Source of the DNA: Pseudomonadota bacterium
GTDB taxonomy: Bacteria; Desulfobacterota; Desulfobacteria; Desulfobacterales; Desulfosarcinaceae
Assembly (NCBI GenBank): GCA_023435265.1
Contig: JAEYRZ010000163.1
Span: 1 to 5,568 of the forward strand
DNA: 5,568 nucleotides
Reading direction: 5' to 3'
Under the pieces are notes generated by a model, which did not search any database, had not been told where the DNA came from, and saw only the letters and a list, made by a program, of their open reading frames with translations. Each line of letters starts with the position of its first letter. Position 1 is the first letter of the stretch. Below, piece by piece: positions 1-5,568 of the stretch. A program made the translations under genes and the position numbers.

Positions 1-1621
1 CCATAAACGGGTAGCGAAAATCCCTGGGCGGCAGAAAGTTCTCCTTGATGGTGCGCGGGCTGAGCCAGCGGTAAAGGTTGAGCACGCTGCCCGCCTTGTC
101 GTTGGTGCCCGAGGCGCGCCCGCCGCCGAAGGGCTGCCGGCCGACCACCGCGCCGGTGGGCTTGTCGTTGATGTAAAAGTTGCCCGCCGCGTGGCAAAGC
201 GTCTGCGTGGCCGTCACGACGGCCTGCCGGTCGGTTGCGAACACAGCGCCGGTCAAGGCGTAGGGCGATGTCCGGTCGCAAAGCTCCAATGTCTCCGCGT
301 ATCGCTCGTCCGCATACACGTACACGGTCAGCACCGGGCCGAAGATCTCCTCCTGCAGGGTCCGGTAATCGGGTTTGTGCGCCCGGATCACCGTGGGCGC
401 GATGAAATAGCCCACGCGGTCGTCGTAGGTGCCGCCGGCCAGGATCTCGGCCGCTTCGTCCTTGCGCGCCTGCTCGATATAGCCCACGATCTTGCCAAAG
501 GCCTTTTGGTCGATCACCGCATTGACCAGGTTGGAAAAGTCCTCCGGCGGACCGACGGTGACCTCGGAAACCGTATCCAGAAGCTGCTGCCGCAACGCCT
601 TCCACAGTGACTGCGGCACGTACAGGCGCGAGGCGGCCGAACACTTCTGGCCCTGGTATTCGAAGGCGCCGCGCACCGCCGCGGCTACGGCCGCGTCAAG
701 ATCGGCCGAGGCGTGCAGGAAGATGAAATCCTTGCCGCCGGTCTCGCCCACAAGACGCGGGTAGGTGCGGTAGGCATCGATGTTGCGGCCCACGGTCTGC
801 CAGATCTGTTTGAAAACCGCCGTCGAGCCGGTGAAATGCACCCCGGCCAGATCGGGGCTGGCAAGCGGCCGCAGGCCGATCCGGCTGCCCGCGCCGGGAA
901 TGAAGTTGATCACCCCGTCGGGAAGTCCCGCCTCTTCAAAGATGCGCATCAGAACGTAGGCCGAATAGACGGCGTTTGAGGCCGGCTTCCACAGGACCGT
1001 GTTGCCCAGCATGGCCGGCGCCGAGCAAAGATTGCCGCCGATGGCCGTGAAGTTGAACGGTGAGACGGCGTACACGAACCCTTCCAGCGGGCGGTATTCG
1101 ATGCGGTTCCATTCCGCCGCGCCCGAAATCGGCTGCTGGGCAAAGATCTGCCGGGCAAAGTAGGTGTTGAAGCGCAGAAAGTCGATCATCTCGCAGGCCG
1201 CGTCGATCTCGGCCTGATGCACGTTCTTGCCCTGCCCGAGCATGGTGGCGGCGTTGATCCGCATGCGCAGCGGGCCGGCGATCAGCTCGGCGGCCCTGCG
1301 GAAGATGGCCGCGCGGTCCTGCCAGGGCATCTGCGCCCACGGCCCGGCGGCCTTGCGGGCGGCCGCCACGGCCATGTCGACTTGTTCGGCGCCGGCCTGG
1401 TGAAAGACGCCCAGGCTGTGGCGGTGATCGTGGGGGATCACGCAGGGTGCGGTGTCGCCGGTGCGGATCTGCTTTCCCCCGATGATCAGGGGGATGTCGA
1501 CCGTCTCCCCCCGCAGCGCCGAAAGCTCGGCGGCCACGGCGGCCCTCTCCGGGGTTTGGGGTGCATAGGAGCGTATGGGTTCGTTGACGGGTTCGGGGAT
1601 CACAAAAATCGCATTGGTCAT
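1..1621 (-). CDS. pruA: L-glutamate gamma-semialdehyde dehydrogenase (1-pyrroline-5-carboxylate dehydrogenase), 3' end cut by window edge
   Basis: This cytosolic enzyme oxidises glutamate gamma-semialdehyde, the open form of pyrroline-5-carboxylate, to glutamate with NAD+, the second step of proline breakdown. The start is the ATG at 1621-1619 (MTNAIFVIPEP...), with a GAGG about 10 bases upstream. The frame is open for 540 codons to the window edge. The family is usually about 540-560 residues, so only a few C-terminal residues and the stop are missing. Aldehyde dehydrogenase landmarks are in order: SPFNF with the oxyanion-hole Asn190, LWKPA with the cofactor-binding Lys212, FTGST at 263-267, LVGETGGK with the general base Glu293, EYQGQKCSA with the nucleophile Cys327, EIFGPVL with Glu425, and PFGGGRASGTNDKAG near the end. 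The EYQGQKCSA and SGTNDK segments are typical of the stand-alone ALDH4A1-like subgroup rather than the fused PutA form. No proline dehydrogenase domain or gene is visible. It lies 83 bases behind fdhA on the same strand and could be read from the same transcript. Confidence 0.95.
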   Translation of the reverse strand, partial: MTNAIFVIPEPVNEPIRSYAPQTPERAAVAAELSALRGETVDIPLIIGGKQIRTGDTAPCVIPHDHRHSLGVFHQAGAEQVDMAVAAARKAAGPWAQMPWQDRAAIFRRAAELIAGPLRMRINAATMLGQGKNVHQAEIDAACEMIDFLRFNTYFARQIFAQQPISGAAEWNRIEYRPLEGFVYAVSPFNFTAIGGNLCSAPAMLGNTVLWKPASNAVYSAYVLMRIFEEAGLPDGVINFIPGAGSRIGLRPLASPDLAGVHFTGSTAVFKQIWQTVGRNIDAYRTYPRLVGETGGKDFIFLHASADLDAAVAAAVRGAFEYQGQKCSAASRLYVPQSLWKALRQQLLDTVSEVTVGPPEDFSNLVNAVIDQKAFGKIVGYIEQARKDEAAEILAGGTYDDRVGYFIAPTVIRAHKPDYRTLQEEIFGPVLTVYVYADERYAETLELCDRTSPYALTGAVFATDRQAVVTATQTLCHAAGNFYINDKPTGAVVGRQPFGGGRASGTNDKAGSVLNLYRWLSPRTIKENFLPPRDFRYPFM

Positions 1622-1704
1622 TTTTGGGTTACCTCGATGGGTGGCGTGGTCGGTACCTGTCCGGGTTCGGCCATGCCTGTTGATCGACAGAGGGCAGATC
1701 GGGA
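1622..1704 (-). promoter_or_regulatory. fdhA-pruA intergenic gap with pruA ribosome binding site
   Basis: This is the 83-base gap between the fdhA stop and the pruA ATG. A GAGG at 1632-1635 (minus strand) lies 10 bases before the pruA start and is the likely ribosome binding site. A near-perfect palindrome CTGTTGATCGACAG at 1677-1690 could fold as a 5-pair stem (one G-U pair) with a GATC loop. It has no U-tract, so it is not a convincing terminator. I see no clear -35/-10 pair. The short gap and weak hairpin allow read-through from fdhA into pruA, but do not prove it. Confidence 0.45.
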
Positions 1705-4479
1705 TCAAATGCGGGGCGATTTCTCGATCCGCACCGCCGTCGCTTTGTATTCGGCCGTCAAGGTGATGGGGTCGAAAACCGGGTTGGTCAGCCAATTGGC
1801 GCAGTTTTCCCGAAAATGGAACGCCATCCAAACCAGTCCCCTGGGCACCTGGCGGGTGATTTTGGCCTTGACCGACACGCTGCCGCGCCGCGATACGACC
1901 TGGACCCGCTCACCGTGTGATATTTCCAGCGCAGCGGCATCTTCGGGGGAGATGTCGATTGTTTCCTCGCCTAAAATGTCATTGAGTCCTTCGCAGCGCC
2001 CGGTCTGGGTGCGGGTATGATAATGGGTCAGGCGCCGGCCGGTGCTCAGCATCAACGGATAGTCGGCGTCCGGGACCTCGGCCGGCGGCGTCCAGTCCAC
2101 GGGGTTGAAGACTCCCCGGCCGCAGGTGAATTGACCGTCCTTGTGCAGAAAGCAGGTGCCTTCGTGGACTTCGGTGGGACAGGGCCATTGCAGGCCGTTG
2201 CTTTCCAGGCGTCGGTACTTGATGCCCGCAAGATTGGGCGCCAGCACCGAAATTTCATTGTCCCACAGCGCTTGCGCCGAATCCGACGGCCAGCTGTGAC
2301 CGAGGCGTCCGGCGAGTTCCTTGAAGATCCACCAATCGGGCTGCGCCAGGCCCGGCGCCTGGCTGACCTTGCGCACGCGGCTGACGCGCCGTTCGCTGTT
2401 GGTGAAGGTCCCCTCCTTTTCGCTCCACGCCGCGGCCGGGAGCACCACATGGGCAAAGCGGGCGGTTTCGGTCATGAAGATGTCCTGTACGACCAGGAAT
2501 TCGGCCGAGGCCAGCTCGTGTTCGACTTTGCGGATATCCGGTTCGGTGTTGGCCAGGTTCTCGCCGAATATGTAGAACGCGCGCACCTTGCCGCTGACCA
2601 GCCCTTCCATCATTTGGGGGATCATCAGGCCGTTTTTGTCGGGCAGTGATTCCACGCCCCAGGCAGCGGCGAATTTGGCGCGCATGGCCGCTTCGGTCAC
2701 TTTCTGGTAACCGGGGAACACGTTGGGCAGTGCGCCCACGTCACAGGCGCCCTGCACGTTGTTCTGGCCGCGCAGGGGGTTCACCCCGCCGCATTCCATG
2801 CCGATGTTGCCCAGGAGCATCTGCAGGTTGGCGACGTTCATCACATTATGCGTGCCGCAGGTGTGCTCGGTGATGCCCAGGGTGTAGCAGAGCATCACCG
2901 GTTTGACCGAGGTGATGCGGTCCGCCAGGTCGTACAGCATGGCTTCGGGGATGCCGCAGATCCCGGCCGCGCGTTCGGGTGGGTATTCTTTGACCTTGGC
3001 CGCCAGCTTTTCGAAATCCCTGGTACAGGAATTGACGAAGGCCTTGTCGTGGCGGTCCGTCGCGATGATGATGTGCATCAGCCCATTGAGCAGGGCGATA
3101 TCGCTTCCCACCTGGATGGGGACATGTAAATGCGCCAAGTCCACAAGGGGGTGGCGCCGCGGATCGATCACGATCAGTTGGGCCCCCTTGAGCACCGCGT
3201 TTTTGATATACGTGGCCGCCACCGGGTGCGCCTCGGTGGTGTTGGTGCCGATCGCCAGGATCATTTTGGCGCGTGCGAACTCGTTAAAGGAGTTGGTCAT
3301 CGCGCCCGAACCGAAAGCCGTCGCCAGACCGGCGACCGTCGGCGCATGTCAGGTGCGGGCGCAGTGGTCGATGTTGTTGGTCTTGAACACCGCCCGGAAC
3401 AGCTTCTGCATGGAATAGGAATCTTCGTTGATGCTGCGCGCGCAGGCGACACCGGCCACCGCGTCCGGCCCGCTCTCCGCGATAATCTGCTTGAAGCGTT
3501 CGGCCACCCGATCGAGAGCCTCGTCCCAGGAGGCTTCCCGAAACGCCCCGTTCTCTTTGATCAACGGCGTTGTGAGGCGGTCAGCGGCGTAAATGAAATC
3601 ATATCCGAAGCGACCCTTGACGCACAGTCGGCCGCGGTTGGGTTCGCCCTCTTCGACACCCGTGACCTTGACGATTCTGCCGTCCTGCACATGCAGCCAC
3701 TGCTGGCACCCGACGCCGCAGTAGGGACAGGTCGTGCGCACCGTTTCAGATTTCCAGGGCCGCCAGACATTGCGGGCCTTCTTCTCCACCAGGGCGCCCA
3801 CGGGGCAAGCCTGCACGCACTCGCCGCAGAAGACGCAATCCGAATCCTTCAAGGGGCGGTCGCCGGCCGCCACGATCTTGCTCTGCGCCCCCCGGTAGCC
3901 GAAGCTGATCGCGCGGTTGACCTGCACTTCGTTGCAGGCCTGCACGCAACGGCCGCACAGGATGCAGCGCGAGAAATCGCGTACGATCAAGGGATTCAGC
4001 AATTCAGGGGGATAGGGGCAGGACGGCGCGGCGCCGGGCCGGGCTGAAACCTGGTACGCGTAGGCGAGCGCCTGCAGCCTGCAGTCGCCCCAGGCCGGAC
4101 AGAGATCCTCGGATTCGTCTTGTGATTGAACATCCAGCTGGAACTGAGTCCAGTCTCCACGTTCACCCGTGGCCACGGCGCAGTTGTGGTTGCCCGATGA
4201 GAGCATCAGTTCCAGAATGGTTCGACGGGCCGCGATCACCTTGGGTGAATCGGTCCGCACCGCCATGCCGGCTGTCGCGGGCGTGCTGCAGGCCGGCAGC
4301 AGCGTTCGGGCGCCGGCCACCTCCACGATGCAGATACGGCAGGCGCCGGTGGGCGCCGTTCCTTTAAGGTGGCACAGCGTTGGAATGAATACGCCGTGCG
4401 TCGATGCGATTTCCAAGATCGTTTGGCCGGGCGCGTAGGGCACGGCGCTGCCATTGAGCGAGATGGTGGGTGCTGTCAT
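1705..4479 (-). CDS. fdhA: Selenocysteine-containing formate dehydrogenase, catalytic (alpha) subunit with NuoG-like Fe-S N-terminus
   Basis: The enzyme oxidises formate to CO2 (or the reverse) at a Mo/W-bis-MGD centre. The product is 924 residues with Sec377 encoded by TGA at 3349-3351. The frame is identical on both sides, and CARTU-HAPTVAGL aligns with the E. coli FdhF active site (Sec-His). Domains in order are: a 2Fe-2S domain (Cys36, 47, 50, 64); a NuoG-like His-Cys3 region (His98, Cys100, Cys127, Cys133) with an unusually wide first Cys-Cys gap; two ferredoxin 4Fe-4S motifs (Cys172/175/178/182 and Cys215/218/221/225); the molybdopterin-domain 4Fe-4S motif (Cys251/254/258/286, followed by Lys288); the molybdopterin core; and a C-terminal MGD-binding domain from about 807. 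No signal peptide is visible, so it is probably cytoplasmic. I chose the ATG at 4479 because GGAAGGG lies 9 bases before it; an in-frame ATG at 4503 would add eight residues but has poor ribosome binding context. The length and Fe-S chain resemble NAD- or ferredoxin-linked soluble enzymes such as the Moorella alpha subunit. Flavin-subunit partners are absent, so the electron acceptor is unknown. Confidence 0.96.
3311..3351 (-). promoter_or_regulatory. Selenocysteine UGA codon and bacterial SECIS hairpin in fdhA
   Basis: The minus strand reads TGA (3351-3349), then after 15 bases a perfect six-pair stem, GTCGCC (3336-3331) and GGCGAC (3325-3320), closing the pentaloop GGTCT (3330-3326). Below it, CCGA (3342-3339) can pair with TCGG (3314-3311) around an asymmetric internal loop. 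In E. coli fdhF the SelB-recognised loop also contains GGUCU, and it starts 18 bases after the UGA, the same distance as here. The bulged U of the E. coli element is not obvious; the base at the aligned position is C. The hairpin would direct SelB-tRNA(Sec) insertion instead of termination. The host must therefore carry selA, selB, selC and selD elsewhere. Confidence 0.9.
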
Positions 4480-4488
4480 GCGGCAATT

Positions 4489-4495
4489 CCCTTCC
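4489..4495 (-). promoter_or_regulatory. fdhA ribosome binding site deciding the start
   Basis: GGAAGGG on the minus strand lies 9 bases upstream of the ATG at 4479. It favours this start over the in-frame ATG at 4503, which is preceded by an AT-rich sequence ending in GGCGCTTAA with no good Shine-Dalgarno match. The residues from 4479 onward (MTAPTISLNG) also lead straight into the 2Fe-2S domain. Confidence 0.75.
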
Positions 4496-4515
4496 GGCGT
4501 CATTTAAGCGCCGAA

Positions 4516-4548
4516 TATATCAAGATTGGCATACATAAGGATGATATA
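4516..4548. repeat. Inverted repeat TATATCA-N19-TGATATA, candidate operator
   Basis: TATATCA (4516-4522) and TGATATA (4542-4548) are perfect inverted copies around a centre at 4532, with a CG two bases outside each arm also conserved. The repeat lies in the fdhA leader, about 30-65 bases before the fdhA ATG and downstream of the candidate -10. A dimeric repressor bound here could block fdhA transcription. The AT-rich palindromic style recalls ModE sites, but the sequence differs from the E. coli TATATAACG-type consensus, and short AT-rich repeats arise by chance easily. Confidence 0.4.
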
Positions 4549-4569
4549 CCCGCACACTAAAGCCAATTG

Positions 4570-4598
4570 CTTCTAAAATGATCGCCGTCATCTGTCAA
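4570..4598 (-). promoter_or_regulatory. Candidate sigma70-type promoter for fdhA
   Basis: The minus strand has a perfect TTGACA (4598-4593), a 17-base spacer, then TAGAAG (4575-4570), which matches the -10 consensus at four of six positions. Transcription would start near 4563, giving a leader of about 85 bases that includes the inverted repeat at 4516-4548. I saw no sigma54-type GG-N10-GC element in the same interval. This is consensus matching only. Confidence 0.4.
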
Positions 4599-4757
4599 GA
4601 TAGATAGATATTCCTGGTCGGAATTTTCGATAAACCGACTTTGCCGACGGCTGTTCACCATAACGGACGCTAATGAGCCAGGCCGACGATGATATGAAGC
4701 ATTCCGGAGTCGAGCAGCTTCTTGCATTGGGGTCCGGTGTTTGATAGCCATATCAGC

Positions 4758-5249
4758 ATGCAGAGACACAGCCCCACATCGAAAATCGAACGAGCCGCCC
4801 TCAAGGAAGCCGATGCCGGCGCACTCGATTTTGTGATTCGATCGAAACTCTGGATCGAAGACAGGAACGGGAAAGTCGTTTTTGGACTGGGGCGCTACCG
4901 GATGCTGGAAGCAATTGCCCGCCTGGGATCGCTGCAGGCCGCCGCAGCTGAATTGAAGATGAGCTATCGGGCGGTCTGGATGCGGATTCGCGCCTCGGAA
5001 ATCCGCATGGGGCGTCAATTGGTCGTGCGCGAAGGCCGCGGATCACGGCTGACGCCTTACGCTGAAAACCTCATGAAGCAGTTCAGGCGGCTGCAGATGA
5101 TCGTGCTCAGCGAATGCGACGAGGTTTACGACACCCTGATGGCCGATCATCTCGACCCCTCACGGGCGGCAGAGCGGGAAGCTTCGGGGGGCAGCCAAAA
5201 TCGAGCAAACTCCGGCCGGGCGGCGGCCGATCCGAAGTCGGCGGAGTAG
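4758..5249 (+). CDS. ModE-type winged helix-turn-helix regulator lacking a metal-binding domain
   Basis: The product is 163 residues from the ATG at 4758. Residues 30-112 match the N-terminal DNA-binding domain of ModE (COG2005, LysR-like fold): LWIEDRNGKVVFGLGRYRML opens it, the helix-turn-helix spans about 57-82 (GSLQAAAAELKMSYRAVWMRI), and the wing is EGRGSRLTPYAE at 92-103. A helix and a polar, low-complexity tail rich in Ala, Arg, Ser and Glu follow. The two molybdate-binding TOBE domains of E. coli ModE (262 residues) are absent, so metal sensing, if any, must come from elsewhere. The start is uncertain: ATG 4758 has no Shine-Dalgarno match, TTG 4722 has a GGAG 12 bases upstream and would add 12 residues, and GTG 4737 is also in frame. 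The gene is divergent from fdhA and convergent with a probable Mo/W transporter gene, which supports a role in Mo/W or formate dehydrogenase control. The direction of regulation cannot be read from the sequence. Confidence 0.85.
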   Translation: MQRHSPTSKIERAALKEADAGALDFVIRSKLWIEDRNGKVVFGLGRYRMLEAIARLGSLQAAAAELKMSYRAVWMRIRASEIRMGRQLVVREGRGSRLTPYAENLMKQFRRLQMIVLSECDEVYDTLMADHLDPSRAAEREASGGSQNRANSGRAAADPKSAE

Positions 5250-5270
5250 CTCGGTTCCAATTACAGCGTA

Positions 5271-5301
5271 CTGGTATATCGGTGCCAATCCGCCGATCCA
5301 G
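5271..5301. terminator. Hairpin between convergent genes, possible bidirectional terminator
   Basis: In the 73-base gap between two convergent stops, CTGG (5271-5274) and ATCGG (5278-5282) pair with CCGAT (5293-5297) and CCAG (5298-5301). This gives a nine-pair stem with a TAT bulge and a 10-base loop. Position and symmetry suit a shared terminator, but there is no U-tract on either side, so an intrinsic terminator is not established. Confidence 0.4.
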
Positions 5302-5322
5302 GGCCCACCTTGGGGGCAGTCG

Positions 5323-5568
5323 TCAATCGACCTTGATAACAGCCATAACCGCGCTGAAAACAGCCCATACAGTATCGCCTTCTCCGATTCCCAGCACCCT
5401 TCTGCTCCTTTCGCTGAGAATCGAACAAAGCTCGGTTTGGGCTGAGACGCGCACAACCACCTCCGAATTGACCTTTCCTTTTTTGATGCGGAGCACCGAT
5501 CCCTTGAATCGGTTTTCGGCCGAGCAACGGGGTTCTTCATCTCCTCGGTAGAGGACCACCCAGGGGGC
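5323..5568 (-). CDS. C-terminal TOBE domain, probably of a molybdate/tungstate ABC transporter ATP-binding protein, 5' part outside window
   Basis: Only the last 81 codons and the TGA stop (5325-5323) are in the window. The translation runs APWVVLYRGDEEP, then CSAENRFKGSVLRIKKGKVNSEVVVRV, and ends GIGEGDTVWAVFSAVMAVIKVD. The N-x-F-x-G-x-V start, the V-N-S-E-V strand, the LGIGEGD turn and the final A-V-M-A-V-I strand fit the Mop/TOBE fold that binds molybdate or tungstate. The lead-in (VVLYRGDEEP..SAENRF) resembles the junction before the TOBE domain in ModC/WtpC-type ATPases, and the frame stays open to the window edge. I therefore favour an ABC ATPase over a free molbindin, although a GTG at 5559 could start a 78-residue stand-alone protein. 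The ATPase motifs (Walker A/B, signature) would lie outside. Metal-bound TOBE domains in this family can inhibit transport in trans. It is convergent with the ModE-like gene, 73 bases apart. Confidence 0.75.
   Translation of the reverse strand, partial: APWVVLYRGDEEPRCSAENRFKGSVLRIKKGKVNSEVVVRVSAQTELCSILSERSRRVLGIGEGDTVWAVFSAVMAVIKVD

Larger units (their letters stand above)
4480..4757. other. Divergent intergenic region between fdhA and the ModE-like gene
   Basis: These 278 bases carry no convincing gene. They are clearly richer in A+T than the flanking coding DNA, as expected for divergent promoters. They contain the fdhA ribosome binding site, an inverted repeat (4516-4548), a candidate fdhA promoter (4570-4598), a short GATA triplication (4599-4610) and two further ATATCA-type half-sites: TGATATG at 4690-4696 and CATATCA at 4749-4755. 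I found no convincing -35/-10 pair for the rightward gene. If that gene starts at TTG 4722 rather than ATG 4758, the last 36 bases are coding. Confidence 0.7.

Noticed and set aside
1618..1674. 18-codon minus-strand frame (MAEPGQVPTTPP...) whose TGA overlaps the pruA ATG as ATGA
   Set aside because: The overlap would suit translational coupling, but there is no convincing ribosome binding site and no recognisable peptide. An 18-codon frame in G+C-rich DNA is expected by chance.
1217..2020. 267-codon plus-strand open frame across the pruA start and fdhA end
   Set aside because: It lies opposite two confidently identified genes, is Gly/Arg/Ala-rich with no recognisable domain, and is explained by the high G+C of the coding strand.
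1705..3300. Separate 531-residue molybdopterin oxidoreductase starting at ATG 3300
   Set aside because: The frame is continuous with the upstream half apart from the Sec TGA, and conserved active-site residues lie between the TGA and this ATG. It is the C-terminal part of one selenoprotein, not a gene or a pseudogene fragment.
3130..4047. 305-codon plus-strand open frame opposite fdhA
   Set aside because: It is antisense to the conserved Fe-S and active-site region of fdhA, has a His/Arg/Ala-rich translation without a domain, and is a typical high-G+C shadow.
4599..4610. GATAGATAGATA tandem repeat
   Set aside because: Three copies of a four-base unit are too few to call a functional repeat; noted only as part of the intergenic region.
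4694..4744. 16-codon plus-strand leader-like frame (MKHSGVEQLLALGSGV) before the ModE-like gene
   Set aside because: It has no good ribosome binding site and no attenuator structure, and is too short to separate from chance.
4557..5018. 153-codon minus-strand frame opposite the ModE-like gene
   Set aside because: The plus-strand ModE domain match is clear, and this antisense translation has no recognisable domain.

Overview
The window is about 60% G+C, gene-dense, and looks like the chromosome of an anaerobic bacterium that makes selenocysteine-containing molybdenum or tungsten enzymes. A Desulfobacterota-type (sulfate-reducing or syntrophic) host fits best. This is inferred from the type of formate dehydrogenase, the DNA-binding-only ModE-like regulator and the codon usage; there is no phylogenetic marker here.

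Layout. Bases 1-1621 (minus) hold nearly all of an ALDH4A1-type L-glutamate gamma-semialdehyde (1-pyrroline-5-carboxylate) dehydrogenase, cut by the window edge just before its stop. After an 83-base gap, 1705-4479 (minus) encode a formate dehydrogenase catalytic subunit with a NuoG-like iron-sulfur N-terminus. It is one selenoprotein gene: an in-frame TGA at 3349-3351 is the selenocysteine codon and is followed at once by a SECIS-like hairpin. Read with the standard code it would be wrongly split into two genes. Bases 4480-4757 form a divergent intergenic region with an AT-rich inverted repeat and a plausible sigma70-type promoter for the fdh gene. Bases 4758-5249 (plus) encode a ModE-type winged helix-turn-helix protein without a metal-binding domain. 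Bases 5323-5568 (minus), convergent with it, encode the last 81 residues of what is probably a molybdate/tungstate ABC transporter ATPase, essentially its TOBE domain.

How it fits together. The right half reads as a small Mo/W module: metal uptake (ABC ATPase), a Mo/W-family regulator, and a metal- and selenium-dependent formate dehydrogenase whose promoter region it shares. The regulator may control the divergent fdhA from the shared region; this is inference. The aldehyde dehydrogenase belongs to proline/glutamate catabolism and may be co-transcribed behind fdhA. Partner subunits (NuoE/NuoF-like flavin subunits or an FdhB-type electron carrier) and proline dehydrogenase are not in the window.

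I see no tRNA, rRNA, insertion sequence, CRISPR array or phage gene. The several long open frames opposite fdhA and pruA look like high-G+C shadows.
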